From: Streptomyces alboflavus
GTDB lineage: Bacteria; Actinomycetota; Actinomycetes; Streptomycetales; Streptomycetaceae
Direction of reading: 5' to 3'
Assembly: GCF_000716675.1 (NCBI RefSeq)
Contig: NZ_JNXT01000035.1
Coordinates: 1-64,000 of the forward strand
DNA length: 64,000 bases
A model generated the notes under the pieces. It saw only the letters and a list, made by a program, of their open reading frames with translations. It was not told where the DNA came from and did no database searches. Shown one piece after another: positions 15,476 through 24,941 of this stretch (the stretch's first letter is position 1; each line of letters starts with the position of its first letter). The position numbers and the translations under genes are program-made.

Positions 15476-17689
15476 TCAGCCGGCGCGGAGTTCGGCCTCC
15501 GCCTTGCCCGCGAAGGAGGTGGCGAGGCGGCGCAGCTTCTTGTCGGACGGGTCGCCGCCGACGGTGACGTTCACCGTCTCGACCGCGTCGTCGCCGCCCG
15601 GGTCCGTGTACGTGCGGTGGACGACGCGGACGAGGCAGGTCCGCGGGCCCTCCGCGTCCGGCTGGACGACGGCACGACGGCCGCCGACGCGGGTGAGGAT
15701 GCCGTCGTCGCCGGTCGGTGGCTGGCCGCGGTCGAAGCGGACCTCCAGCCACAGGTCGCCGGTGGTGCTCGCCCACTTGCAGTCCCAGCCTCCGAAGCTG
15801 ACGTCGGGGTCCTTCGCGTCGACGCCGGGCACGGCTTCGAGGTCCTTGGGGTCGAGCAGCGCGCACGCGTCCTCGTGCACGAGGGAGTGGGCGGGCGCGG
15901 GCGAACGGCGGGCGATGCGGCCCTCGTTGAGCACGTCGACGGCCTTGGCCGCGGCGGCGTCGGCCATGGGGCAGAGCGGCGCGGTGCCCTCGTCCTGCTT
16001 CGCGACGACGGAGATGTTCACGTCGGGGTCCCCCGCGGGCAGCAGCGTGCGCACACAGGCGTCGCTGTCCTCGGCCTCCTTCACCACGCGGACGGCGCCC
16101 TCGGTGCGCTGCGGCGCGGGCAGGTCGGAGGCGCCGCCGGTGTCGAAGTGCACCTCGACGTCGACGGGTTCGTCGTCGCCGGTGTCCACGATGACGTCGC
16201 AGCGGTCGAAGTTGCCGTAGTCCCGGTCGAGGTCGGCCTGGCCGAACCGTTTGAGCACGGCGGGGTCGGCGAGGGCGCAGGGGTCGGCGGTGCGATGGTC
16301 GCCGACGACGGACCGCCCGGACCCGCCCGAAGCGCCGGTCCGGCCGCCCGCCTTGCCGTCCGGGTCCCCGCCGTCGTCGTCCGACGCGAGCCGGGGGACG
16401 AGGAGGGCGGCGGCGAGTACGAGGACGACGGCTCCCCCGACCGCGCCCACGAGCCGGGCCCGGCCCCGCAGCACCTGCCCGAGCGGCCCGGCTCCCGGGC
16501 GGCTTCGGGCTGCGCCCGGGCGGGGGTCCGCGTGGCCGTGGCGGTCTGCGTGGCCGTGGCGGTCCGCGCCTCCGCGGCCGTCCGCAGCGCTCCCCTGGCC
16601 GCCGATCACCCCGCCCTCGGCCCTTGTTCCCGCGGCCTCGTCCAGCCCGGGGCCCGCGCCCGCCCCGCTCCCCTCCGCATCCCTCTCGGTCTCCGGTAAC
16701 TCCTGCGTGGACGCGGACAACTCCGCCGTGGCAGCGAGCCCGCCGTGCCCTTCCTCCACGCCGAACGCGAGTGCCCCCGCACCCGACTCCCGGGCGGGAA
16801 GGGGCTCCTGGCGGCCCGCGTGCGCCTCCAGGAGCCGCACCGCCTCCGCCGCGTCCGGGCGGCCGGCCGGGTCCGGGGCGAGCATCGGCGGCAGGACGTC
16901 GGCGAGCGCGCCGATGTCACCGTCGAGGACGACCTCGCCGCGGGCGGCCTGCCGTTCGGCGACGTAGGGGTCGATGCCGCGTCCGGCGTGCGGACGGGGC
17001 GGGCGGCCGGTGACGACGTCGTACAGGAGGGCGGCGAGGGAGAAAACGTCGGAGGCCGGTTCGGGGTGGCCGCGGACGACCTCGGGGGCGGCGTAGTCCG
17101 GGGTGTAGCCGACCATGCCGGGCGGGGTGATGGTCTCCTGGCCGCCGTAGCGGTACGCGGCGCCGAAGTCCGCGAGCTTGGCGAGGCCTTCGGGGGTGAC
17201 GACGACGTTGGCGGGCTTCACGTCGCCGTGCACGATGCCCCGGGCGTGCAGGGCGGCCAGGGCGTCGGCGATCTGGGCGCCGACGCGGGCGGCGCGCGCC
17301 GGACCGAGCGGCGGCCGCCGGTCGAGGCTGCCCCCGGAGACGTACTCCATGACGAGCCAGAACGCCGAAGGACCGGCTGTGGCGGCGCCCGAACCCGCGC
17401 CCGGTCCCGCGCCCCGTCCCGCGTCCGGCTCGGCTGCGGGACCGGCGGCCGGGACCGTGAGGACGTCGTGCAGCGTGACGACGTGCGGATGGCTGAAGCG
17501 GGCCAGCGCGCGGGCCTCCGACTCCAGGCGGCCGACGGCGGCCCCGGGCTCGTCGGCGGCGTGCATCCGCTTGAGTACGACATCGCGCGGCAGCCGCAGA
17601 TCGCGGGCCAGCCACACCTCGCCCATGCCCCCGCGCAGGGGCCCTCTCAGTAACCGGTAGCGCCCTCCGACGGTAGTGCCCAGGCGCAC
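15476..17689 (-). CDS. Membrane Ser/Thr protein kinase (PknB-like)
   Basis: Hanks-type kinase of 737 aa starting at GTG. The Gly loop is GPLRGGMGEVWLA, the ATP Lys is in VVLKRM, the catalytic loop is GIVHGDVKPANV (HGD in place of HRD), DFG reads LADFGAAY and the APE motif is YAAPEVV. A Gly/Ala/Glu-rich linker leads to one transmembrane helix (VGAVGGAVVLVLAAALLVPRL, around residue 425). The extracellular part of about 270 residues has several Cys and likely senses a surface signal. The HGD form is common in bacterial kinases and should be active. Confidence 0.9.
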   Translation of the reverse strand: MRLGTTVGGRYRLLRGPLRGGMGEVWLARDLRLPRDVVLKRMHAADEPGAAVGRLESEARALARFSHPHVVTLHDVLTVPAAGPAAEPDAGRGAGPGAGSGAATAGPSAFWLVMEYVSGGSLDRRPPLGPARAARVGAQIADALAALHARGIVHGDVKPANVVVTPEGLAKLADFGAAYRYGGQETITPPGMVGYTPDYAAPEVVRGHPEPASDVFSLAALLYDVVTGRPPRPHAGRGIDPYVAERQAARGEVVLDGDIGALADVLPPMLAPDPAGRPDAAEAVRLLEAHAGRQEPLPARESGAGALAFGVEEGHGGLAATAELSASTQELPETERDAEGSGAGAGPGLDEAAGTRAEGGVIGGQGSAADGRGGADRHGHADRHGHADPRPGAARSRPGAGPLGQVLRGRARLVGAVGGAVVLVLAAALLVPRLASDDDGGDPDGKAGGRTGASGGSGRSVVGDHRTADPCALADPAVLKRFGQADLDRDYGNFDRCDVIVDTGDDEPVDVEVHFDTGGASDLPAPQRTEGAVRVVKEAEDSDACVRTLLPAGDPDVNISVVAKQDEGTAPLCPMADAAAAKAVDVLNEGRIARRSPAPAHSLVHEDACALLDPKDLEAVPGVDAKDPDVSFGGWDCKWASTTGDLWLEVRFDRGQPPTGDDGILTRVGGRRAVVQPDAEGPRTCLVRVVHRTYTDPGGDDAVETVNVTVGGDPSDKKLRRLATSFAGKAEAELRAG

Positions 17690-17787
17690 TCCGACTCCCC
17701 CTCACCCATGTCACCCATGGCCCGAACCCCGCTGCCTGCCGAGCGGGATCCGAACCTACTGGGTGCACCGGGCGCCCCACACGTCCT

Positions 17788-18708
17788 TCACGGGATGTTC
17801 GCGCCCCGCCCGCCTCTCCTGCGAACCACTTCGGCCACGGCGACGACGGCGGCGCAGACCACCCCCGGCACCACCATGATCATCACGGGGGACGGCAGGG
17901 CGGCCGCGGGCCCGTCGAGGTCGTCGAGGGCGCCGCCGAGCAGCAGCGCGAAGAAGGCGACGGCGGTGACGACCATCGCGGCCAGGCCGGCCGCGACGCC
18001 GCGCAGCCAGGCGGTGCTGCGGTCGGCGGAGCGCCGGGCCCGCGCGATCCGTGCGGCGGCCTCGGGCCGGGCCCGCCAGTCGGCGCCGCGCCGCAGCTCC
18101 CACAGGTCGCGCAGTTCGCGTACGTCCTCGTGGAAGGCGAAGAGGTTGCGACTGTTGAGGTGCGGCAGCAGGATCCGGTGACCCTGGTGGTCGTAGAGGT
18201 AGACGAACTCCCGGACCACGCCGGCGTCGACGGTCGCGGTCGGGTTGCCCTCGACCTCGATGGCCTGCACGTCCCGCCAGGCGACGAAGCGCCCGCCGAA
18301 CGGCCCGCGCGCCTCGACGCCCTCGGGCCCGGTGAGGGTGGCACTGCGCCGGAACGCGACGCGCATCAGGGCGTACAGGACCACGAGCAGCGCGGGCAGC
18401 CCGAGGAGCACCCACAGCGGCGCCCCGCTGCGCGCGAGCTGCGCGAGCCCCGCGGTGATCCCCACGAGCCCGAGCCCCGAGACGCCGAGCCCCGGCGCCC
18501 CCGGCTCGGCCCGGTACTCGGGATAGCGGGGACCCTCGCCCGGCGCCTCGTCCCCGCCACCCGGCACCTCGTCCCCGCCGCCCGGCACGTGGTCGCCACC
18601 GCCCGGCACCTCGTCACCCCTGCCCGGCGCCTCGCCCCCCGCACCCGGCCTGCCGCCCGGGCCCCGCCCGCTGTCCGGGCCCCACCCGCTGTCCGCCGTC
18701 GATCCCAC
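17788..18708 (-). CDS. Membrane protein with PH-like domain
   Basis: A 306-aa protein with two membrane hairpins: around residues 78-115 (GLVGITAGLAQLA, then VLLGLPALLVVLYALM) and near the C-terminus (GVAAGLAAMVVTAVAFFALLL, VPGVVCAAVVAVAEVV). Between them is a bacterial PH-like module (GVEARGPFGGRFVAWRDVQAIEVE). The N-terminal 55 residues contain five heptad repeats of the VPGGGDE type. Start is GTG. It lies 98 bp upstream of the kinase gene on the same strand. Function unknown. Confidence 0.75.
   Translation of the reverse strand: MGSTADSGWGPDSGRGPGGRPGAGGEAPGRGDEVPGGGDHVPGGGDEVPGGGDEAPGEGPRYPEYRAEPGAPGLGVSGLGLVGITAGLAQLARSGAPLWVLLGLPALLVVLYALMRVAFRRSATLTGPEGVEARGPFGGRFVAWRDVQAIEVEGNPTATVDAGVVREFVYLYDHQGHRILLPHLNSRNLFAFHEDVRELRDLWELRRGADWRARPEAAARIARARRSADRSTAWLRGVAAGLAAMVVTAVAFFALLLGGALDDLDGPAAALPSPVMIMVVPGVVCAAVVAVAEVVRRRGGRGANIP
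18538..18650. repeat. Tandem 21-bp repeats, five units
   Basis: Five near-identical 21-bp units with core CCCGGCACCTCGTCCCCGCC lie in the 5' part of the PH-like gene. They encode heptads of the VPGGGDE type. Units vary by a few bases, with no frame change. Confidence 0.75.
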
Positions 18709-18845
18709 CCGCCGACCTCACCCTCGCCTCGAACCGCTCGCTGCGGACGGCACGTTAGAGGGGGCGGCCCGGGACGGGTCCCGGTGGCCGGGGTGCGGCG
18801 CGGCCGGCCGCCGGCCACAGCCGCGGTGGCCCTCGCACGCGCAGG

Positions 18846-18873
18846 AAGGCCCCGCCCCCGAGGGCAGGGCCTT
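18846..18873. terminator. Hairpin in the 250-bp gap before the surface protein
   Basis: AAGGCCC (18846-18852) pairs with GGGCCTT (18867-18873) across a 14-nt loop, followed by TTC. It could end upstream read-through or be part of the surface-gene leader. The remainder of 18709-18960 holds no gene I can support. Confidence 0.4.
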
Positions 18874-18960
18874 TCAGGTGAAACGTGCGCTTAACGCCTT
18901 GTCGTAGCAGCCGAAGCCGCCCCCGAGCGGCCCACAGTTGACGCGTCCTCAGGTCCCCTC

Positions 18961-21900
18961 GTGGTCGGAAGTGCCGTGGTCCCCATCGCCCACCGGTACC
19001 GTCGCGCGCTCGTCGCCGCGGTGGCCGTGCTCGTCGCCGCCCTCGCGGCGCTCGCCCTCGTGCCCCACGCCAGCGAGGCCCGCGCCGACCCCCGGATGAG
19101 CGTCCGGCTCGACCCGGGCACGTCGCCGGTGCCCGCGGGCGACCACGTCACGTACAACGGGTTCATCCAGTGCTCGATCCCGGGCGACTGCCGGGCGGTG
19201 ACCGTCACCTTCACGCCTCCGCCCGGCGCCTCCGGCAAGGGGGTGGTGTCGCAGCCCCACCCGCCGGGCGTCACCGGCGTGACCTCGGACGACGACGGCA
19301 CCGTGACCGTCACGTACAGCTCCGTCGCCAGCGGGCAGAGCTCCCAGCTCACCGTCAGCTGGCCCACCGAGGACTACTGGACGCCGCCGGGCGGCCAGCG
19401 GGCGCAGATGTCGGCGACCGCCGCCAACGGCGACGGCACCCCGAGCGCCGACGACGCCGTCGTCGAGGTGACCGCCGAGCCGAACCCGGCGATCCGCAAG
19501 GAGGGCCCCTCCCGCGCCCGGCCCGGCGAGACGATCACGTACAAGGTCACCGCCACCAACGACCCCCGCAACGCCAACCGCCCGCGCGGCAACCTCGCCC
19601 TGGAGAACGCCGTCCTCACCGACGTGCTCCCCGAGGGCGTCGACCTCGTCGACGCCACCCCCGCGGGCTACACCTACGACGCGGCGACGCGCACCGTCAC
19701 CTGGCCCGTCGACACCGAACCCGACCGGCCCGGCGACCAGTTGGCGCAGGTGAAGAGCTACCCCTACGGCGTCGTGCACGAGATCCGCGTGAAGGTCCGC
19801 GACGGCGTCGCCGACGGCACCACCCTCACCGACACCGCGTCCGTCACCGGCGACCCGTTCGGGCCCGGGACCGGGAAGGTCACGGAGTCCGACACGGCCG
19901 ACACCGTCGTCGGCTCCGGCGGCGGCGAGGTGTCCGGCACCCTCGACAAGTCCGTCGACCCGCCGCTCGCCGCGAACGGCCAGCGCGTCTCGTACGTCCT
20001 GCGCTTCGCCAACACCGGCACCGACGCCGCCGACGCCCGCCTCAGTGACACCCTGCCCGCCGGGTTCGACCCGCAGACCCTCCGTCTGTCCACGCCGTCC
20101 GGCGGGGCCTACGGCGGCGACTGGTCGGTGGTCGTGACCCGGCGCGACGGCAGCACCGAGACCATCACGCCGTCCGGGCAGACCGCCGACCTCGGCGGCG
20201 CGGGCGACCTCGTCGCCGTACGCGTCGACGTGCCGCGCCTGCCCGCGGGCAGCGACCTCGTCGTGCAGATCTCCGGCCACGCCGACGGCTCCGAGGTCCC
20301 CGGCGGCAGCGGCGACATCGACAACTGCGCCCGCCTCGGCCTCACCGGCGGCAGCGGCACCGCCGAGGAAGAGTCCTGCGCCGGCTTCCACATCGAGCCC
20401 GAGGTGTCCCAGCCCGAGCTGTCCAAGTCCACCGAACCGGCGCCCGTCGGCCCCGGCGGCGGCCACACCTGGACCGTGACCCTCACCAACGACCGCTACC
20501 GCACCGGCTCCTCACCGCTGCGCCCCCGCTTCGTGGACCTCGTGCCCCGCCAGCTCGCCTATGTGAAGGGCTCCTGGACCCTCGCCGACAGCCAGCCCGC
20601 CTACTGCCCCGCGGGCGACCGCTTCACCGAGACGGTCACCGACGGACCCGCGATCCCCGGCGGCCGCACCCGCGTCGAGCTGACCGCCGAGCCCGGCGCC
20701 GAGATCCCCGCCGACGACTCCGCCTGCGTCTACACCTTCCGTACGACCGTCGAGCCCGGCGTCGCCAGCGGCACCTACGGCGGCTCACCGGGCGACGCCG
20801 ACTACGCGGGCAACCGCGCCGGGCTCTACGACGCCGAGCGGCCGATCAACACCCGCACCACCGACCGGCACGACATCGACGGCGACGGCGACACCGGCGA
20901 GAACGTCGCCGAGGCCACCGACGACTTCGCCGTCGCCGAGTCCTCCGCGCTGTTCGTCACCAAGGAGGTCAAGGGCGACGAGGACGACGCGTTCAAGGGC
21001 TCCGCGGAGGTCCCCGGCAAGGAGGACGAGGTCGGCCGGTCGACGGTCGGCGGCACCGTCGAGTACCGCACAGTCCTCGGCAACATGGGCAACACCGCCC
21101 TCACCAACGTCGTCGCCTACGACCTGCTGCCCGCCCCCGGCACCACCGGCGTCACCAGTGGCCGGTACGGGGACGACGTCACCAGCGAGTGGCGGCCCCG
21201 GCTCACCGGGCCGATCGACGCGGGCTCGGCACCCGTGACCCTCACCTACTCGGAGCAGGCCGACCCGTGCCGCCCCGAGATGGACAACACCCCGGACGAC
21301 AGCGCCCCCTTCCAGTGCGACGGACGCCCCGACCCGTCCTTCGCGCCCGCGGGCCAGGTCACCGACTGGAGCCGGATCCGCTCGGTCCGCTTCGACTTCG
21401 GCGACCATGTGTTCTCGGCGGGCGAGCGCTATACGCTCCGCTGGTCCATGGACGTGCCCGAGCGCGGCCCCGACGGGCCCTTCGAGGGCGGCGAGCGCAC
21501 CTGGAACAAGATCGCCATCGCCGGCGACCGCCACCGGCCCGACGGCACGACGCGCCGCCTGCTGGCGACGGAGGCCCCGTGGGTGGTGAACGAGGTCAGC
21601 CCCGCCCCGTCCCCTTCACCCTCGGACTCCCCGTCCCCGTCCCCTTCACCCTCGGACTCCCCCTCGCCGTCACCCTCGCCGTCGGACTCCCCGTCCCCAT
21701 CACCCTCACCGTCGGACTCCCCCTCACCGTCGGACTCCCCCTCACCGTCGGACTCCGCTTCGCCGTCCCCGTCCCCGTCCCCGTCGGACTCCCCGTCCCC
21801 TTCTCCGTCGGACTCCCCGTCCCCCTCACCCTCACCGTCGGAGACGACCCCCACGCCGCCGCTGCCGGACACCGGGTCCGGGGGCGTGTGGATGGCATCG

Positions 21901-21984
21901 GGGATCGCTGCGGCGCTGCTCGCGGCGGGGACGTTGCTCGCGGCGATCGCGCACAGGCGGCGAGAGGCGCGCGACGAGCTGTGA
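18961..21984 (+). CDS. LPXTG-anchored surface protein with DUF11-type repeats
   Basis: Large secreted cell-wall protein, 1007 aa from GTG. An Arg-containing N-region and hydrophobic core (ALVAAVAVLVAALAALALV) end at an ASEARA cleavage-like site. The body has several DUF11-type beta-sandwich repeats, seen as LDKSVDPPLAANGQRVSYVLRFANTG and similar VxYxxxxxNxG patterns. A Ser-Pro-Asp stalk of about 80 residues precedes the sortase signal LPDTG, a hydrophobic helix and a basic tail (HRRREARDEL). It should be covalently displayed on the hyphal surface. Ligand unknown. Confidence 0.85.
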   Translation: MVGSAVVPIAHRYRRALVAAVAVLVAALAALALVPHASEARADPRMSVRLDPGTSPVPAGDHVTYNGFIQCSIPGDCRAVTVTFTPPPGASGKGVVSQPHPPGVTGVTSDDDGTVTVTYSSVASGQSSQLTVSWPTEDYWTPPGGQRAQMSATAANGDGTPSADDAVVEVTAEPNPAIRKEGPSRARPGETITYKVTATNDPRNANRPRGNLALENAVLTDVLPEGVDLVDATPAGYTYDAATRTVTWPVDTEPDRPGDQLAQVKSYPYGVVHEIRVKVRDGVADGTTLTDTASVTGDPFGPGTGKVTESDTADTVVGSGGGEVSGTLDKSVDPPLAANGQRVSYVLRFANTGTDAADARLSDTLPAGFDPQTLRLSTPSGGAYGGDWSVVVTRRDGSTETITPSGQTADLGGAGDLVAVRVDVPRLPAGSDLVVQISGHADGSEVPGGSGDIDNCARLGLTGGSGTAEEESCAGFHIEPEVSQPELSKSTEPAPVGPGGGHTWTVTLTNDRYRTGSSPLRPRFVDLVPRQLAYVKGSWTLADSQPAYCPAGDRFTETVTDGPAIPGGRTRVELTAEPGAEIPADDSACVYTFRTTVEPGVASGTYGGSPGDADYAGNRAGLYDAERPINTRTTDRHDIDGDGDTGENVAEATDDFAVAESSALFVTKEVKGDEDDAFKGSAEVPGKEDEVGRSTVGGTVEYRTVLGNMGNTALTNVVAYDLLPAPGTTGVTSGRYGDDVTSEWRPRLTGPIDAGSAPVTLTYSEQADPCRPEMDNTPDDSAPFQCDGRPDPSFAPAGQVTDWSRIRSVRFDFGDHVFSAGERYTLRWSMDVPERGPDGPFEGGERTWNKIAIAGDRHRPDGTTRRLLATEAPWVVNEVSPAPSPSPSDSPSPSPSPSDSPSPSPSPSDSPSPSPSPSDSPSPSDSPSPSDSASPSPSPSPSDSPSPSPSDSPSPSPSPSETTPTPPLPDTGSGGVWMASGIAAALLAAGTLLAAIAHRRREARDEL
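21599..21845. repeat. Ser-Pro-Asp stalk repeats
   Basis: About 245 bp of TCNCCG/CCN-type short repeats encode (SP)n-SD units such as SPSPSPSD. They form the cell-wall-spanning stalk before the LPDTG motif, as usual in sortase substrates. Copy number is likely to vary between strains. Confidence 0.85.
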
Positions 21985-22059
21985 GGTGAGCCCTCCCGGG
22001 GCGGGTGGCACTCGAACCTAAGGGCCTCCTCCCCACGGCTGTGCCCTGACGAAGCACCT

Positions 22060-22893
22060 TCACCCGGCCGTCTCGCGCCCGCTCTTGAGCGGACCCAACG
22101 TCAACAACCCGCACCCATAAGCCTTGGCCGGACCGATGCCGTTCAGCAGGTGGTGGGTCAGCGCCTCAGCGTTGGTGACCTGGAGGCGTCCCTCGAAGGT
22201 GACCATGTTGACGATGACCCTTGGTCCTCTGCCGTTCTTCGTGAAGCTGCGCCGGTGGCGGGACGTGATGCGCACCTCTTGGGGGGCCGAGTCGATCCGG
22301 CCCGGGAACGTCTGTACGGCCGTAGGGCCCGACCCGGTGGGAGCCGCGGCGTGTACGGCTTCCAGGCCGGGCGCCGGTGGGTCCGTGCGCGATTGGGGGA
22401 CGGCGAAGCCCCAGCGGTCGGTTCGCTCGAGAAACCAGCGGAGCTGTTCCGCGGCCGTGCGGTGGGCCATCCGGAAGCCGCGCCGACGGGCGGGGTCCTG
22501 TTCGGCGGCGATGCGCTTGCGCTGTGCGGCAGTGGGAGACGTGGGCGTCGGGGAGTTCTGCACAGGGTTCGCCGTGAGGCGGAAGGCGAACTCGCGCCCC
22601 GGCTCGATGAGCGCGAGCAGGGGCGCGTAGTCGCGTACCAGGGCGTGTTCTCCGGCCGCGTCCGGCCAGCCCGCCCGCTCGACGATGTGCGACCAGTCGG
22701 GTCGGGTACGGGTGAGGACGATCAGGTGCGGGCGGTGCGGATCGTCGGAGTCGATCCTCCACAGCGGCCGCTCGTCGCTCGTGGAGGCCGGCAGGCCGCC
22801 CATGACCGCACCGTGCACGGCACGCGGGCTCTCCAGGTAGCGGCGGCTCTCCGCGCGGAGTGGGTTGATGCGGATGCGCGACAGGTACGGCAT
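22060..22893 (-). CDS. cas6e: CRISPR type I-E pre-crRNA endoribonuclease Cas6e
   Basis: Processes I-E repeat hairpins and stays in Cascade on the 3' handle of the crRNA. The protein is 277 aa from MPYLSRIRINPLR, a typical Cas6e start, with double ferredoxin-like folds. An N-terminal AVHGAVMGGLP has the region where the Cas6e catalytic His is usually found. The C-terminal Gly-rich motif is NGIGPAKAYGCGLLTLGPL. It is the last gene of the operon, only 4 bp after cas5e. No cas1, cas2 or array follows; the next gene downstream is the surface protein. Confidence 0.9.
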   Translation of the reverse strand: MPYLSRIRINPLRAESRRYLESPRAVHGAVMGGLPASTSDERPLWRIDSDDPHRPHLIVLTRTRPDWSHIVERAGWPDAAGEHALVRDYAPLLALIEPGREFAFRLTANPVQNSPTPTSPTAAQRKRIAAEQDPARRRGFRMAHRTAAEQLRWFLERTDRWGFAVPQSRTDPPAPGLEAVHAAAPTGSGPTAVQTFPGRIDSAPQEVRITSRHRRSFTKNGRGPRVIVNMVTFEGRLQVTNAEALTHHLLNGIGPAKAYGCGLLTLGPLKSGRETAG

Positions 22894-22897
22894 GTGT

Positions 22898-23761
22898 TCA
22901 CCGGCCCAGGAGTTCGAAGGGGTCGTGTATGTCGTCGCCTGCCTCGATCTCCGTGGCGGCGTCGGGGTCGGGGAAGCCGGTGGGAATCCGGAGCCATTCG
23001 TGGCGTACCCGGCGGCCCAGGAACGCGCGGTCGTGCGGGTCGAAGGAGAGCGGTACGTCCTGGAGGACGTCGTCGCCGTCATCGTCTTCAAGTGTCACCG
23101 AGCACGGCACGGTCGCGGGCCGGAACGGGCCGTCGAGGCCGCGTCTGTGCCCCAGTTTGTAGGCGTAGCTCTCCTTCGCCCGCTCCGATGCCTGCCAAGG
23201 CAGTTCGTGCAGTACGCCTTCCAGGTTTCCTTCCTCTACGCCGAGGGCGAGTGGCTGTGTCGGTGGACACGATCGGCGGCCGAGAGCGAGGGAGAAGTGA
23301 GGCGCGCGCACCGCTTCGTCGAGTCGGACGAGCAGGTCGCGCGGGCCCTCAAGGGCGGCGACGAACAGCGCGTCCTGGAGGTAGTACCGCGAGGTGACGT
23401 GCGTGTACTTGGCGGGGGCAGTGGGTCTCTGGACGCCCTTGGCCGAGACGCCGGACTGGGGCAGCGGTTTGCCGCGGAAGTCGCTGACGACGTGGTAGTC
23501 CCGCAGCAGCGAACCCGGGACGTCCGCCCGGACTCCCATGCGGAGGGTGAGCAGTTCGTCCAGGGGGGCCTCGCGCGGGAGGCCCAGGGCTGCCGCCAGG
23601 AGCCCGGTCACACCGGACTTGGTGGGTTCGGGCTTGGTGTCCCGTACGTTGAACGCCCCCTGCGCTCCCCAGGACTGGAGGGGCGCGGCCAGTCGTAGGA
23701 CGAGAACGGCCCGGTCGCCGGGCTCGGTTCGCGGCGGCCCGTCCGGTGCGGCAGGCGTCAT
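22898..23761 (-). CDS. cas5e: CRISPR type I-E Cascade subunit Cas5e
   Basis: Caps the 5' handle of the crRNA in Cascade. The 287-aa protein starts at the ATG that overlaps the cas7e stop (ATGA). It has the family beginning VLRLAAPLQSWGAQGAFNVRDTKPEPTKSGVTGLLAAALG, with the conserved W and PTKSGV segments. SLLRDYHVVSDFRG, then VTSRYYLQDALFVAAL complete the family pattern. The length is slightly above the usual 220-250 aa, with extra residues near the C-terminus. Confidence 0.92.
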   Translation of the reverse strand: MTPAAPDGPPRTEPGDRAVLVLRLAAPLQSWGAQGAFNVRDTKPEPTKSGVTGLLAAALGLPREAPLDELLTLRMGVRADVPGSLLRDYHVVSDFRGKPLPQSGVSAKGVQRPTAPAKYTHVTSRYYLQDALFVAALEGPRDLLVRLDEAVRAPHFSLALGRRSCPPTQPLALGVEEGNLEGVLHELPWQASERAKESYAYKLGHRRGLDGPFRPATVPCSVTLEDDDGDDVLQDVPLSFDPHDRAFLGRRVRHEWLRIPTGFPDPDAATEIEAGDDIHDPFELLGR

Positions 23762-24906
23762 CGACCGGCCTCGGCGATCGCAGTGGACAGGTGCTCGCCG
23801 AGGCCGCTGAGCAGTTCGGGGAAGGTGGTCGCGGGTCCGAACGCCGCTTCCAGCTGCTGCGCCGTCTCGTCCCGGAAGGCGTGGCAGACCGCGCTGAAGG
23901 CAGGGGTGTCGCCCCACGCCTCGACGGCGGTGCGGTGTTCGGCGGCCAGGCGTCGGGCGGATTCCGCGGCGATTCCGGAGGAGGGGGTGACCGGCTCCTC
24001 GTAGGCGGTGACGAGATTGACCGGTTGGTCGGTGCGCACGGCGACGGACACCAGGCTGGGCAGCGTCTGGTGGGCGAAGGAGTTGCGGTATCCGCTGGGC
24101 ACGGAGCGGGCGAAGGAGGTGATGAACTTCCGTACGCCCTCGACGGCGGCCGCGTCGTCGCCGAGGTTCTCCCGGAGCTGGTGGAGGCCGACGGTGGCGT
24201 ACCGGTAGAGCGTCGCCGAGTTGAAGCCGATGGTGCCGATCATTCCGGCGCCGGTCTCCTGCTCCTCCTGGGTGCGGTCGTCGACGGCGGTGAAGTAGTC
24301 GAACTCCAGGGTCGCGGAGTGGGTGGAGAGGGCGTGGGCCACTTGGACCGCGGCGTCCACGCGCAGCGCGGCGATGTCGGCCACCATGCGGCCGAAGAGG
24401 GCCACGTCCAGGGAGTGACCGGTGCTGAACTGTTCCTCCACGGGCAACTGCTCGATCTCGGCCCGCAGTTCCTTGTCGTCGAGGGCGATGAGTTCGGCGG
24501 CGCGGTCGCTGACGAGTGCCGCGACGTTGTCGAGCTGGCGGCGTCCGTAGAAGAGCAGGTAGGCGGTGTCGCCCTTCTTCCGGCCCACGCTGATTTTCAG
24601 GGGTGCCAGCAGAGCGTCCGCGAGCCTGCCCGCGGGTTCCTCGGCCAGCCCGGTGCGTTCCCTGAGGTTGCCGGTCAGGGCGCTAGCGACGCGGCGCGTC
24701 CGGGTGGCGAGGTCGTGCGCGGGCATGTGCTCGGTGAAGTGCATGCGGGTGGCGCGCTTCCAGGCCTGTGACGAGACCCGGGAGCGGCGTGTGCCTCCGT
24801 AGTAGGCCTCCTTGGGGTTGCCCTGGTCGTCTCGGTTGAGATTGGCCGGAGGCACGGTCTGCAGGATGTGCACGTCGACGTACAGACGAGGCGGGAGAAA
24901 CGTCAC
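23758..24906 (-). CDS. cas7e: CRISPR type I-E Cascade backbone Cas7e (Cse4/CasC)
   Basis: Forms the six-copy helical backbone of Cascade that holds the spacer RNA. Family hallmarks are VDVHILQTVPPANLNRDDQGNPKEA at the N-terminus and GGTRRSRVSSQAWKRATR next to it. GTG at 24906 is chosen because GGAG lies five bases upstream, giving 382 aa; the frame is open further upstream but into cse2. A 35-bp gap follows cse2. Confidence 0.93.
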   Translation of the reverse strand: MTFLPPRLYVDVHILQTVPPANLNRDDQGNPKEAYYGGTRRSRVSSQAWKRATRMHFTEHMPAHDLATRTRRVASALTGNLRERTGLAEEPAGRLADALLAPLKISVGRKKGDTAYLLFYGRRQLDNVAALVSDRAAELIALDDKELRAEIEQLPVEEQFSTGHSLDVALFGRMVADIAALRVDAAVQVAHALSTHSATLEFDYFTAVDDRTQEEQETGAGMIGTIGFNSATLYRYATVGLHQLRENLGDDAAAVEGVRKFITSFARSVPSGYRNSFAHQTLPSLVSVAVRTDQPVNLVTAYEEPVTPSSGIAAESARRLAAEHRTAVEAWGDTPAFSAVCHAFRDETAQQLEAAFGPATTFPELLSGLGEHLSTAIAEAGR

Positions 24907-24941
24907 GGGGGCTCCGGTCAGGTCGAACAGTTCGGTGGTTG

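Noticed and set aside
21994-22016. tRNA 3'-end-like sequence (minus strand GGTTCGAGTGCC)
   Set aside because: The T-stem does not pair and base 61 would be G, so no tRNA or true att core can be supported.
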